Shown here: positions 21,466 to 31,159 of the stretch, in pieces | Numbering within the stretch: the first letter of the stretch is position 1 | Layout: each line of letters opens with the position of its first letter | NCBI RefSeq assembly: GCF_018402175.1 | Contig: NZ_JAGYJK010000018.1 | Coordinates: 124,001 to 188,000 of the forward strand | Reading direction: 5' to 3' | Source of the DNA: Yoonia sp. | GTDB lineage: Bacteria > Pseudomonadota > Alphaproteobacteria > Rhodobacterales > Rhodobacteraceae | DNA length: 64,000 nucleotides | Notes under the pieces: generated by a model | Told to the model about the DNA's origin: nothing | The model's input: the letters and a program-made list of their open reading frames with translations, nothing else | The model's database searches: none | Program-made: the position numbers and the translations under genes

Positions 21466-22149
21466 ATGTTAACCAAGAAACAGCTCGACCTTCTGGCCTT
21501 CATCCACACACGGGTGCAGCGCGACGGCGTACCACCCAGTTTCGACGAAATGAAAGAAGCGTTGGACCTGCGGTCGAAATCTGGCATCCACCGGCTGATC
21601 ACGGCATTGGAAGAACGCGGATTCATCCGCAGGCTGGCGCATCGCGCGCGGGCGCTGGAAATCCTCAAACTGCCCGACAGCATGATGGGCAGCGGGTTCC
21701 AGCCACGCGTGATCGCAGGCGACAAACCGGCCAGCATCCCCGCCGCCGCCCTGCCGGTCGAAGGCGGGTCAATGTCGCTGCCGGTGATGGGGCGCATCGC
21801 CGCCGGTGTCCCGATCGAGGCGATTTCCGAAGTTTCGCACCACGTCCATGTCCCGCAATCCATGCTGGGCAAGGGCGAACATTACGCGCTCGAGGTCAAG
21901 GGCGATTCGATGATCGAAGCGGGGATCAACGATGGCGATGTCGTGGTGATCCGCGAAACATCCGTGGCCAATAACGGCGATATCGTCGTGGCCCTGGTCG
22001 AAGGGCAGGAAGCCACGTTGAAACGGTTCCGCCGCACCGGCAGCGCCATCGCGCTGGAGGCTGCGAACCCTGCTTATGAAACCCGCGTGTTCCGCGATGA
22101 TCAGGTCAAGGTGCAGGGCCGTCTTGTCGGGTTGATCCGCACCTATTGA
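21466..22149 (+). CDS. lexA: SOS repressor LexA
   Basis: Represses DNA-damage genes and cleaves itself when activated by RecA filaments. The 227 residues comprise an N-terminal winged helix-turn-helix ([52 protein letters not shown]), a linker, and a C-terminal peptidase domain. The cleavage site is Ala113-Gly114 (RIAAGVP), and the catalytic pair is Ser148 (KGDSMI) with Lys186 (ATLKRF). The alphaproteobacterial-type SOS box at 21423-21437 indicates autoregulation. It is 111 bp behind moeA and convergent with comEC, whose reading frame overlaps its stop by a few bases. Confidence 0.98.
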   Translation: MLTKKQLDLLAFIHTRVQRDGVPPSFDEMKEALDLRSKSGIHRLITALEERGFIRRLAHRARALEILKLPDSMMGSGFQPRVIAGDKPASIPAAALPVEGGSMSLPVMGRIAAGVPIEAISEVSHHVHVPQSMLGKGEHYALEVKGDSMIEAGINDGDVVVIRETSVANNGDIVVALVEGQEATLKRFRRTGSAIALEAANPAYETRVFRDDQVKVQGRLVGLIRTY

Positions 22150-24256
22150 CGCGATAGCAACTGGGCCGCTTGCGGCGGGCCTGTGCGCCTGTTCCACGGC
22201 CTGTTGCCCGCACGTGCGCTTGCCGTGTCGATGCGCAGATCGCCGGCTTCGGTCAGGTCCATCGCCAGCGCACCTGTGCCGCGCAGGCCAGTCAGGTCAT
22301 AGACCAGACAGGGGCGCGCAACCTCATCCACCTGATTGACCACCAGCACATCCGCACCGCCGCAGCCTTGCAAGGTGGCCAGCGCGGTCTTGCCCGACAC
22401 CTGCAAGATCCGCCACTCCCCCAACAGGGCCGTGACCACGCGGCCGTCCCGTTGCAACCCGCCACGGGCGGCGGCGATATCCTGGGCCACCGGCGCGCCA
22501 TCATTTTCCAGCCAGATCCCCGCGATGAAACTGCCCCCCGTGGGTTTGGACAGCGCGCGCCCCTCGGGGCCCAGCACCCCGATCAAGGCGCCATCATCGG
22601 CCACCAACAGCGCAGGGCGTGTGCCCTGCTGCCAGATCACAAAGGCCAGCGCGGCTATGGCCAGCCCCGCAAACCGCGCCCGCCCCTGCCACAGGATCAG
22701 CCACAGCATCGCCAGCGTCAGTATTGGCAACACCGCGCCGGGTGGCGCGATCACATGGCTGATCGCATGGGGCTGGGCCGCAGTTGTCTGTGCCACGAAC
22801 AGGATCCAGCGCAGCCCCGGTTCCATCACCGCCAGCCCGATCCAGGCCAGCCCCAAAGGCCACAGGCAGGCGGCCAGCACTGCGGCGGGCATCACCAGCA
22901 CCCCCATCAGCGGCACGCTGACCAGATTGGCGATCAGCCCGTAATGCGACACGATATTGAAATGTGCCGCCGCATAAGGCGCGGTCGCCAGCCCCGCCAC
23001 CAGCGATGACACAAAGACCGACAGCACAGGGCGCGTCCAGCGCGGCAACCGGTGCAGCTCGGCCCCGCGCAAGGCGCGAAACACCGCGACAAGCGCGATG
23101 GTGGCCGCAAACGACATCTGGAACCCCGGGCCGGTCAAGGCCTCTGGCTGCCAGACCAGCACGATGATCGCGGCAATGGCCACCGCCCGCAAGGTCAGCG
23201 CGCGCCGCCCCAGCAGCACCGCCACCAGCATCACCGCCACCATGACAAAGGCCCGTTCGGTCGCGACATTGCCCCCCGACAGGGCCAGATAGAACGCCCC
23301 CACGATCAGGGCGATGACGGCGGCGATCTTTTTGGTGGGCAACCGCAGCGCCAAAGGCGGCACCAGCGCCAGCCCGTAACGGACCACTGCAAAGACAAAG
23401 CCTGTCAGCAACCCCATATGCAGCCCCGAAATCGCCAGCAGATGCGCAAGGTTGGACGCGCGCAAGGCAGCAAGGCTGTCCTGCCCCATGCCAGACCGGT
23501 CCCCCGTCATCAAAGCGGCGGCAAAGGCCCCCGCCTCGCCCGGCATCGCCTCTTGTACGGCGCGTGAAATCGCCATGCGCAGCGCGAAAATCCGCATCAT
23601 GGCATCGGGGCCGCAGGCGCGGCCAAGCGCAACACCGGATTGCGGGTGTAACCGACCGCACCCAGCCCCAGAAACCACGCATGACGCTGGAAATCGAAAC
23701 CACCCGGTTCTGCCGGGCCTGCGGGGGGCGACAGATGGCCAGTCATCATCAGCACCGTACCGGGCCGATAATCGCTGAACGGCTGGTCGCCATGCACCGA
23801 GACCCGCACACGCGCGGGTGTGCGGTGGGGTGCGATCCGGTCCAGCACCACGCGGTCCAGCGTCAGGCGCAGCGCGTCACTGGCAGACCGGTCGATATTG
23901 ACGACCCGCCCTTCGATTGGGCCGTAATAGCGGAAATTCAGCGCAGGGGCGGCGACCGTTTCGGTGCGATATTTGGCGATACCGGCCCCGATCAGCGCGA
24001 TGATGATGGCCAGCAGGACGGGGCGATAGGCCACGCCCACGCGTGGCAGCGCCAGCAACAGGGCAAGGGCCACAGCCCCCCCGACGGCAAGGCCCGCATC
24101 CCCCGGTTCCTGTGCTTGCGCAAAATACCACCCGATCCCCAGCCCCAGCCAGACCGGCACCCAGCACAACAGCCCCCCGCGCTGCGCCAAAAGCGCGTCT
24201 TCGACCACGGCTCGCACTTGTTCTTCGTCCTTTGGCTGGCTATCCCCAAGGGGCAC
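22143..24256 (-). pseudogene. comEC: ComEC/Rec2 DNA-uptake channel, split by a one-base frameshift
   Basis: Inner-membrane channel for single-stranded DNA entry during natural transformation. The gene is read in two frames. The first, from GTG 24256 to TGA at 23597, gives the N-terminal DUF4131-like part (two or three helices, then RYYGPIEGRVVNIDRSASDALRLTLDRVVL...PGTVLMMTGHLSPP...GFDFQRHAWFLGLGAVGYTRNPV). The second continues RIFALRMAISRAVQEAMPGEAGAFAAALMTGDRSGM...LLAISGLHMGLLTGFVF with the polytopic Competence domain and ends at 22143 without the full metallo-beta-lactamase domain, as is usual in this group. Adding one C near plus-strand 23607-23612 (GGGGCC to GGGGCCC) joins the frames. Real loss or sequencing error cannot be told apart here. 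It is divergent from gltX. Confidence 0.85.
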
Positions 24257-24300
24257 CGGCAGATTAGTCCAAAGCTGGTGAACGAAAGGTTAAGCCCACC

Positions 24301-25701
24301 ATGTCCCGTCCTGTCGTCACACGTTTCGCGCCTTCGCCCACAGGTGCTTTGCATATCGGGGGCGCGCGCACGGCCCTTTTCAACTGGCTTTACGCGCGCG
24401 GGCGCGGCGGCAAGTTCCTGCTGCGGATCGAGGATACCGACCGCGCGCGATCCACCCCCGAAAACGCGCAAGCGATTCTGGACGGGCTGACATGGCTGGG
24501 GTTGGATTGGGATGGCGATCCTGTCAGCCAGTTCGACAGCGCCGCGCGCCATGCGCAGGTCGCGCATGACTTACTGGCAGCGGGCAAGGCCTATAAATGT
24601 TTCAGCACGCAAGACGAAATTGAGGCTTTCCGCGAACAGGCCCGCGAACAGAAAACCTCGACGCTGTTCCGCTCTCCGTGGCGCGACGTGCCTGCAGCCG
24701 ACCACCCTGACCTGCCTTTCGTCATCCGCATCAAGGCCGCGCGCGAAGGGACGACGACCCTGCATGACGCCGTCCAAGGCGATGTGACATGGTCCAATGA
24801 CCAGCTGGATGATATGATCCTGCTGCGCTCGGATGGCAGCCCTGTCTATATGCTGGCCGTCGTGGTGGATGATCACGACATGGGTGTCACCCATGTGATC
24901 CGCGGCGATGACCATCTGGCCAATGCGTTCCGGCAGAACCTGATTTATGACGCGATGGGCTGGCCGAAACCGGTGCTGGCGCATATCCCGCTGATCTATG
25001 GCCCCGATGGCAAGAAATTGTCCAAACGCCACGGCGCGACCGGCGCTGCGGAATACCAAGCGCTGGGCTATCCGGCGGCGGGCATGCGCAATTACCTCGC
25101 CCGTCTGGGCTGGTCGCACGGCGATGCCGAATTCTTTAGCGATGCGCAGGCGCGCGACTGGTTCGATCTGGACGGGATCGGCAAATCACCAGCACGGTTT
25201 GACACCGCCAAGCTGGAACATCTGTGCGGCCAGCATATCGCCGTGGCCGATGATGCTGCGCTGCTGCATGAATTGCAGGGCTACCTTGCGGCAACCGGTG
25301 CCGAGCCGCTGGATAACGCACAAAAAGACGGGCTGTTGCGCGGCATGTATTGCCTGAAAGAACGGGCAAAAACCTTTCCAGAACTTGTTGAAAAGGCACA
25401 TTTTATCCTGACCAGCCGCCCCATTGTGCCGGACGAGAAATCCGCCGCGCAACTTACCGATGTATCCCGTGGTATACTGTCGGAATTGACGCCGCAGTTG
25501 CAAAATGCTAGCTGGACCAGAGATACTCTGGAAAGCATCGTTGCGACCATTGCCGAGGCGCATGACACCAAGCTTGGCAAACTGGCGGGACCATTGCGCA
25601 CCGCTTTGGCCGGGCGCTCGGTGTCCCCCAGCGTTTTCGACATGATGCTGGTTCTGGGGCAAGCCGAGACGATTGGCCGCCTTTCGGATGCCAGCAAGTA
25701 A
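24301..25701 (+). CDS. gltX: Glutamate--tRNA ligase
   Basis: Charges tRNA-Glu with glutamate, and in alphaproteobacteria usually also tRNA-Gln for later amidation by GatCAB. The 466-residue class I synthetase has the HIGH-type motif in [22 protein letters not shown] (residues 8-29), RIEDTD, the conserved CF in [20 protein letters not shown] and the KMSKS-type motif KKLSKRHG near residue 240. A helical anticodon-binding domain fills the rest. Length is normal. It starts 45 bp from the divergent comEC start and is followed after 89 bp by gltA on the same strand. Confidence 0.97.
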   Translation: MSRPVVTRFAPSPTGALHIGGARTALFNWLYARGRGGKFLLRIEDTDRARSTPENAQAILDGLTWLGLDWDGDPVSQFDSAARHAQVAHDLLAAGKAYKCFSTQDEIEAFREQAREQKTSTLFRSPWRDVPAADHPDLPFVIRIKAAREGTTTLHDAVQGDVTWSNDQLDDMILLRSDGSPVYMLAVVVDDHDMGVTHVIRGDDHLANAFRQNLIYDAMGWPKPVLAHIPLIYGPDGKKLSKRHGATGAAEYQALGYPAAGMRNYLARLGWSHGDAEFFSDAQARDWFDLDGIGKSPARFDTAKLEHLCGQHIAVADDAALLHELQGYLAATGAEPLDNAQKDGLLRGMYCLKERAKTFPELVEKAHFILTSRPIVPDEKSAAQLTDVSRGILSELTPQLQNASWTRDTLESIVATIAEAHDTKLGKLAGPLRTALAGRSVSPSVFDMMLVLGQAETIGRLSDASK

Positions 25702-25790
25702 ACCAGATCGTCACAAAGGGTGATTATCGGGTAGAATAGAACAAGGACGTGCGGGCGTGGATTGATGCGCCGCAGATGAGGGAAAGCACC

Positions 25791-27086
25791 ATGGCTGAAA
25801 CGACAGATACTGCGAAACTGACGATCAAGGGCAAGACCTATGACCTGCCTGTCTATTCCCCGACCACCGGCCCGGATGTTCTGGACATTCGCAAGCTTTA
25901 TGCCCAGGCCGATGTGTTCACCTATGACCCCGGCTTTACCTCGACCGCGGCCTGCGACAGCACGATCACCTTTATCGACGGCGACAAGGGTGAATTGCTG
26001 CATCGCGGCTATCCGATCGACCAGCTGGCCAGCCAGTCGCATTACCTCGAAGTCTGCTATCTGCTGCTTTATGGTGAATTGCCTTCGGCGGCGGAACTGG
26101 AAAAGTTTGAATCGCTGGTGACCAACCACACGATGATCCACGAACAGATGCACAACTTTTTCCGTGGCTTCCGCCGCGATGCGCATCCGATGGCGACCAT
26201 GGTCGGCGTGGTCGGCGCGATGTCGGCGTTCTATCACGACAGCACCGATATCAATGACGAACACCAGCGCGAGGTGGCATCAATCCGCCTGATCGCCAAG
26301 ATGCCGACGATTGCCGCGATGGCCTATAAATATTCGATTGGCCAGCCTTTCGTCTATCCGCGCAACGATCTGGATTATGCGGCGAATTTCCTGCACATGT
26401 GTTTCGCCGTGCCTGCGGAAACCTATCACGTGAACCCGATCCTTGCGCGGGCGATGGACAGGATTTTCACGCTGCATGCGGATCATGAACAGAACGCCTC
26501 GACCTCGACCGTGCGTCTGGCGTCGTCGTCCGGTGCCAACCCGTTTGCCTGTATCGCGGCGGGTATCGCCTGTCTGTGGGGTCCGGCGCATGGCGGGGCG
26601 AACCAGGCTTGTCTTGAAATGCTCAAGGAAATCGGCACGCCAGACCGCATCCCCGAATTCATCGCGCGCGCCAAGGACAAGAACGATCCCTATCGCCTGA
26701 TGGGTTTCGGCCACCGCGTTTACAAAAACTTCGACCCCCGCGCGACGGTGATGAAACAATCCGCCGATGAAGTGCTGGATTTGCTGGGCGTGGAAAATAA
26801 TCCTGTCCTGCAGGTTGCCAAGGAGTTGGAACGTCAGGCGCTGGCCGATCCTTATTTCGCGGAAAAGAAATTGTTCCCCAACGTCGATTTCTATTCCGGC
26901 ATCATATTAGAGGCGATGGGTTTCCCGACCTCGATGTTCACCCCGGTTTTTGCTCTGGCGCGCACCGTGGGTTGGATTTCGCAGTGGAAAGAACAGCTGG
27001 CCGATCCGCAGCTGAAAATCGGCCGGCCACGGCAATTGTATCTGGGGTCAACACCACGCGATTACGTCGATATCGAAAACCGCTGA
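25791..27086 (+). CDS. gltA: Citrate synthase (type II, hexameric)
   Basis: Condenses acetyl-CoA and oxaloacetate to citrate, entry of the TCA cycle. The 431-residue protein belongs to the large NADH-sensitive type of Gram-negative bacteria, with an N-terminal beta domain ([25 protein letters not shown]...[32 protein letters not shown]). Catalytic residues appear in [40 protein letters not shown] and, near the end, the Asp of [10 protein letters not shown]. The ATG at 25791 begins [14 protein letters not shown]; the frame extends upstream without homology. A strong terminator follows directly. Confidence 0.98.
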   Translation: MAETTDTAKLTIKGKTYDLPVYSPTTGPDVLDIRKLYAQADVFTYDPGFTSTAACDSTITFIDGDKGELLHRGYPIDQLASQSHYLEVCYLLLYGELPSAAELEKFESLVTNHTMIHEQMHNFFRGFRRDAHPMATMVGVVGAMSAFYHDSTDINDEHQREVASIRLIAKMPTIAAMAYKYSIGQPFVYPRNDLDYAANFLHMCFAVPAETYHVNPILARAMDRIFTLHADHEQNASTSTVRLASSSGANPFACIAAGIACLWGPAHGGANQACLEMLKEIGTPDRIPEFIARAKDKNDPYRLMGFGHRVYKNFDPRATVMKQSADEVLDLLGVENNPVLQVAKELERQALADPYFAEKKLFPNVDFYSGIILEAMGFPTSMFTPVFALARTVGWISQWKEQLADPQLKIGRPRQLYLGSTPRDYVDIENR

Positions 27087-27090
27087 ATGA

Positions 27091-27120
27091 AAAAGGCCGC
27101 CCCTCGGGGCGGCCTTTTGT
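27091..27120. terminator. Intrinsic terminator after gltA
   Basis: AAAAGGCCGCCCC / GGGGCGGCCTTTT form a perfect stem around TC, with T-rich sequence on both outer sides (TTTTGTTTTC on the plus strand, A-run on the other). It begins 4 bp after the gltA stop and lies 17 bp from the convergent hydratase gene, so it can act in both directions. Confidence 0.93.
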
Positions 27121-27137
27121 TTTCACAGGGTTGCGGT

Positions 27138-27914
27138 TCAGCGCCCTTCATAGACCGGCTTGCGCTTTTCGAGGAAAGCCACAACGCCTTCCTGAAAATC
27201 GCGGGTCTGCCCGCAGCGCCCTTGCAACCGCGCCTCCAGCGCCAGTTGATCGTCGAGCGTGTTCTCGAATGATCCACGAATCGCTTTTTTCAGCTGCCGG
27301 TAGGCCACGGTCGGCCCCTGCGCCAGATGGGCGGCGCGTGCAGCGATGTGATCCGCGAAATCCGTATCAGCGATGGCCTCATAAATCATGCCCCAGTCGC
27401 TGGCCTGCTGTGCTGTGATCTTGTCGGCGAACAGGGCCGCCCCCATCGCCTTGGCCGCGCCCACCTGACGCGGTAGCCAATAGGTGCCGCCTGCATCGGG
27501 GATCAGGCCGATGCGGGTAAAGGCCTGCACGAAATAGGCGGATTGCGTGGCGATCACCACGTCGCAGGCCAGCGCAAGATTGGCCCCTGCCCCCGCCGCA
27601 GCCCCGTTGACCGCAGCAAGGGTCGGGATGCGACAGTCAAAGATCGCCTTGAGCATCGGCACATATTCATCCCGCAATGTGCGTTCGAGGTCGATCGACG
27701 CAGCAGACCCGCCATCGCCCAGATCCTGCCCCGAACAGAACGCCTTGCCCGCACCGGTCATCACCAGCACACGCGCGTCTTTTTCGGCGGCTTTGACGGC
27801 ATGGGCGATTTCGGCGCGCATCTGCGTGTTCAGCGCATTCATCACCGCAGGACGGTTCAGTGTCAGCGTTGCAACCGCATCGCGGATGGTAAGTGTGACG
27901 GCCTGATAATCCAT
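27138..27914 (-). CDS. Enoyl-CoA hydratase/isomerase family protein, PaaG-like
   Basis: A 258-residue crotonase-fold protein. The oxyanion-hole segments GAGKAFCSGQDLGDGG and AAVNGAAAGAGANLALACDVVIAT are present. In the catalytic region it reads FTRIGLIPDAGGTYWLPRQVGAAKA: the acidic residue is Asp where typical hydratases have Glu, and the first catalytic Glu is not evident. This is the pattern of PaaG, which isomerises epoxyphenylacetyl-CoA to an oxepin, rather than of a simple hydratase. No other phenylacetate genes are near, so function stays open. It is the last gene of the minus-strand cluster, 71 bp after ccmH. Confidence 0.85.
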   Translation of the reverse strand: MDYQAVTLTIRDAVATLTLNRPAVMNALNTQMRAEIAHAVKAAEKDARVLVMTGAGKAFCSGQDLGDGGSAASIDLERTLRDEYVPMLKAIFDCRIPTLAAVNGAAAGAGANLALACDVVIATQSAYFVQAFTRIGLIPDAGGTYWLPRQVGAAKAMGAALFADKITAQQASDWGMIYEAIADTDFADHIAARAAHLAQGPTVAYRQLKKAIRGSFENTLDDQLALEARLQGRCGQTRDFQEGVVAFLEKRKPVYEGR

Positions 27915-27985
27915 AATGCGGTCCTTGTTGCTGAAATCACCGCCACATTACTGAACGATGCGGTTCAGGAAAGGACAACATCACG

Positions 27986-28426
27986 TCAGGAGCGTAATAT
28001 CTTTTGCAATTCGGCTTTTTCAGCCTCGCTCAGGTCGTCGGGGGCGGCGGCGGGGCGCCGGATCACCGACCAGCCTATGCCAAGCGCGATCAGCAACATG
28101 ACCGGCGCGGCATACCACAACACCACATTCACGCCGCTGGTATCGGGGCGCAGCAGCACGAATTCACCGTAACGCGCGACCAGAAAATCCACCGCCTGAT
28201 CGTCGCTGTCGCCATCAACCAGCCGTTCGCGCAGCAGGATGCGCAATTCGCGCGACAATTCGGCGTTGGATTCGTCGATGCTTTCGTTGCGGCAGACCGG
28301 GCAGCGCAGGCCCTGCGACAGGTCGCGCGCGCGCTGTTCCAGCACCGGATCGTCCAGCACTTCATCGGGCTGCACGGCAAAGGCCGCTGAGGCGACCAGC
28401 CAGAATATGGCGATCAGCCGGATCAT
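27986..28426 (-). CDS. ccmH: Cytochrome c-type biogenesis protein CcmH (CycL)
   Basis: Periplasmic thiol-disulfide protein of System I cytochrome c maturation; reduces apocytochrome c Cys residues and works with CcmF in the haem lyase complex. The 146 residues have a signal sequence (MIRLIAIFWLVASAAFA), the redox motif LRCPVCRNESI near residue 41, FLVARYGEFVLLRPDTSG, one transmembrane helix (VVLWYAAPVMLLIALGIGWSVI) and a short acidic tail. Its start overlaps the ccmF stop by 4 bases, so the two are coupled. Confidence 0.97.
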   Translation of the reverse strand: MIRLIAIFWLVASAAFAVQPDEVLDDPVLEQRARDLSQGLRCPVCRNESIDESNAELSRELRILLRERLVDGDSDDQAVDFLVARYGEFVLLRPDTSGVNVVLWYAAPVMLLIALGIGWSVIRRPAAAPDDLSEAEKAELQKILRS

Positions 28427-30399
28427 TCCGCCGGCACCGCGCCTGTGCGCACAGGCTTGGCCGCTGCCGCCCCGACCCGCAAGCGCCGGTCCGACAGCGA
28501 CAACAGCCCGCCAAGCGCCATCAGGATGCAGCCACCCCAGATCCAGTTGGCAAAGGGTTTGTCATAGGTGCGCACGGCCCAGCCGCCATTCGCCTGCGGA
28601 TCACCGATCACAACATAAACATCGCGGATAATCCCGTTGCTGATCGCGGCTTCGGTCGTCGGCATATTGGCGACGGGATAGAACCTCTTTTCCGGCTGCA
28701 ACGTGTATAATTCACGATCCCCGCGCCAGATGGACATATCGGCCATCGTGGTGACGTAATTCGCCCCTTGGATCTGATCTACGGCGTCCAGCTGCACCTG
28801 AAATGCGCCCATATCCCAGCGGTCACCGATCTCGGCGATGCGGATATCCTCTTTTTGCCAAGCCAGCATCGCGGCGACGCCAAAGACGGTCACGCCCATG
28901 CCGATATGTGCCGTGGCCTTGCCCCAATCGGCGCGTGGCAGGTTGCGGATGCGCCGCAGCCTTGTGCGCAGATCATCGCGGCCCGCGCGCAGCCACAGAT
29001 CGGCCAGCGCCCCGCCCACGACCCAGACACCCAGCGCCACGCCCACCGGCCCAAGTGCTGACCCGCCGCTTTGCACCGCATAGGCAAGGGCGGCCAGCGC
29101 CACTGCCAGCATCAACCAGCCCGCCATCGCCTTAGACATGCGTTCCAGCGTCCCGCGTTTCCACGCCAGCATCGACCCAAGTGGCAGCGCAATCGCCAGC
29201 CCCACCATGAAGGGCGTGAAAGCCGCGTCAAAGAATGGCGGCCCGACCGACAATGTCCGGTCAAACAGCATTTCCGCCACCAGCGGCCACATCGTCCCGA
29301 TGAAGACCACAAAACAGCTGACAGCCAGCAGGATATTGTTCAGCACCAGCCCGCTTTCGCGGCTGACGGTGGAAAACACACCCTTGGACTGCATGGCCGA
29401 GGCGCGGAACGCAAACAGCGTCAGCGACCCGCCCAGAAAGATCCCCAGGATGATCAGCAACAGCATCCCGCGTTCGGGGTCCACGGCAAAGGCATGGACC
29501 GAGATCAGAACGCCCGACCGCACGATGAACGCACCCAAAAGCGAGAACCCAAAAGCCAGAATCGCCAGCAGGATGGTCCAGCTTTTTAATGCTTCGCGCT
29601 TTTCGACCACGATGGCCGAATGCAGCAATGCGGTGGCCAGCAGCCATGGCATCAGGCTCGCGTTTTCGACAGGGTCCCAAAACCAGAACCCGCCCCAGCC
29701 CAATTCGTAATAGGCCCACCAGGACCCCAGCGCGATCCCCACGGTCAGGAACATCCACGCGCCCAGCGTCCAAGGCCGCACCCAGCGCCCCCAAGCGGCG
29801 TCAACCCGCCCTTCGATCAGCGCGGCCACGGCAAAGGAAAATGCCATGCTCAACCCGACATAGCCCAGATACAAAAACGGCGGATGGAACGCGAGGCCGG
29901 GGTCTTGCAACAACGGGTTCAGATCGCGCCCGTTCAGCGGGGGGAATTCCAGCCGCGTGAACGGGTTCGAGGTAAAGATCAGGAAGGCAAGAAATGCCAC
30001 GCTGATCGAGCCCTGCACCGCCAGCACCCGCGCGCGCAGGCGCATCGGCAGATTGCCTCCGAACCAGCCCGCACAGGCCCCGAACAGCGCAAGGATCAGC
30101 ACCCACAGCAGCATGGACCCTTCGTGATTGCCCCAGACACCGCTGATTTTATAGATCAGCGGCTTGTCGGTATGCGAATTCAAATAGACCAGTTGCAGCG
30201 AGAAATCCGACACCACAAAAGCCCATGTCAGCGCAGCAAAGGCAAAGCCCGTCAGCAAAAACTGGATCGTCGCGGCCGGTTCGGCCAGGCTCATCCAGCC
30301 GACATTGCCCCGTTGGGCGCCAATCAAAGGGATGATCATCTGGACGATGGCAACGCCAAAGGCCAGAATCAGGGCAAAATGCGCGAGTTCATTTAACAT
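28423..30399 (-). CDS. ccmF: Haem lyase CcmF/NrfE family protein
   Basis: Large polytopic inner-membrane protein that attaches haem from CcmE to apocytochrome c. The 658 residues contain many helices, the WWD-type haem-handling motif region WGGFWFWDPVENASLMPWLLATALLHS, the surrounding conserved histidines and PPLNGRDLNPLLQDPGLAFHPPFLYLGYVG. Length is normal for CcmF. The gene is separated from ccmE by the three-gene lysis cassette, which is the odd feature of this ccm cluster. Its start lies 75 bp after the end of the small XhlA-like gene. Confidence 0.97.
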   Translation of the reverse strand: MLNELAHFALILAFGVAIVQMIIPLIGAQRGNVGWMSLAEPAATIQFLLTGFAFAALTWAFVVSDFSLQLVYLNSHTDKPLIYKISGVWGNHEGSMLLWVLILALFGACAGWFGGNLPMRLRARVLAVQGSISVAFLAFLIFTSNPFTRLEFPPLNGRDLNPLLQDPGLAFHPPFLYLGYVGLSMAFSFAVAALIEGRVDAAWGRWVRPWTLGAWMFLTVGIALGSWWAYYELGWGGFWFWDPVENASLMPWLLATALLHSAIVVEKREALKSWTILLAILAFGFSLLGAFIVRSGVLISVHAFAVDPERGMLLLIILGIFLGGSLTLFAFRASAMQSKGVFSTVSRESGLVLNNILLAVSCFVVFIGTMWPLVAEMLFDRTLSVGPPFFDAAFTPFMVGLAIALPLGSMLAWKRGTLERMSKAMAGWLMLAVALAALAYAVQSGGSALGPVGVALGVWVVGGALADLWLRAGRDDLRTRLRRIRNLPRADWGKATAHIGMGVTVFGVAAMLAWQKEDIRIAEIGDRWDMGAFQVQLDAVDQIQGANYVTTMADMSIWRGDRELYTLQPEKRFYPVANMPTTEAAISNGIIRDVYVVIGDPQANGGWAVRTYDKPFANWIWGGCILMALGGLLSLSDRRLRVGAAAAKPVRTGAVPAE

Positions 30400-30474
30400 A
30401 GCTGTTTATTTACCCTATTGGATGTCCGGTTGAAACAACGACCTGCATCACGTCAGCGATACAAATTGGCGCAG

Positions 30475-30678
30475 CTACAGCATCAGCCCGCCCTGCACCG
30501 CATAGCTGACAGCGGCCATCAGCATTCCGCCGATGACCAGCCGTACCAGCCATTTGAGCGTATCCTCGATGGCGCCAAGGCGGGTGGCCACATTGTCGCG
30601 GTGGACTGCATCCACCGCATTGCGGGTTTCGAGCTGTCGCAGGCGGGATTCGAGCCTGTCCAACACGCTAGTTTCCAT
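30475..30678 (-). CDS. Small XhlA-like membrane protein (lysis cassette)
   Basis: A 67-residue protein with an N-terminal coiled-coil region (ETSVLDRLESRLRQLETRNAVDAVHRDNVATRLGAIEDTLKWL) and one C-terminal transmembrane helix (VRLVIGGMLMAAVSYAVQGG). This is the layout of XhlA/haemolysin-type phage accessory lysis proteins. The ATG at 30678 was chosen because it overlaps the end of the holin gene by 11 bases and because the sequence further upstream lacks this character. Together with the holin and endolysin it forms a three-gene lysis unit; the assignment rests on architecture and neighbours. Confidence 0.75.
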   Translation of the reverse strand: METSVLDRLESRLRQLETRNAVDAVHRDNVATRLGAIEDTLKWLVRLVIGGMLMAAVSYAVQGGLML

Positions 30679-31159
30679 GGCTGGCCTGCCAATCGCGCAG
30701 TGCGGGGTTGGTGTCATCGGGTGCAGGGCCGGGCTGGCGCGCCACGGCGGCGGCGGCCAGCACGCGCTGGAAATCCTGTTCCTTGGCCTGATGGCGCGCG
30801 CCGAAATAAAAGCTGACAATCGCCCCCATCAACCACCACAAAGGTTCCGGCACCAGCGCCAGCCCCGACATGCCCGCGGCAAACCCGTCTGGGTCCAGCA
30901 TCGCCATCACGAACAGCCAGATTGTCCCCAGCGCCAGCATCGGGCGCGGCAGCCGGTTCAGCGCATCGACCGCGCGGTCAAACAGCCCTTGGCGGGCATG
31001 GACGAATTCTGCGGCGAATTGTTGCAGGCTTTCGCTTTTGGCGTCGGCGTCGCGCATCGCGGTGTGTTCGGCATTGGGCCGGAACACCTGCGCGGTTTCC
31101 ACCAAGACATTGCGGCTGTTGCCGAAGAGCAGTCCCATGAGTCCAGAAATCAAGCCCAT
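30668..31159 (-). CDS. Holin family protein, 3-TM GTA-holin type
   Basis: A 163-residue membrane protein. The N-terminus MGLISGLMGLLFGNSRNVLVETAQVFRPNAE is amphipathic and followed by a charged region (FAAEFVHARQGLFDRAVDALNRLPRP), then hydrophobic helices MLALGTIWLFVMAMLDP and EPLWWLMGAIVSFYFGARHQ, with a soluble C-terminal tail. It matches what I know of the 3-TM holins needed to release gene transfer agents in Rhodobacterales. Its role is to permeabilise the inner membrane so that the endolysin reaches the peptidoglycan. It overlaps the endolysin gene by 10 bases upstream and the XhlA-like gene by 11 downstream. Confidence 0.85.
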   Translation of the reverse strand: MGLISGLMGLLFGNSRNVLVETAQVFRPNAEHTAMRDADAKSESLQQFAAEFVHARQGLFDRAVDALNRLPRPMLALGTIWLFVMAMLDPDGFAAGMSGLALVPEPLWWLMGAIVSFYFGARHQAKEQDFQRVLAAAAVARQPGPAPDDTNPALRDWQASHGN

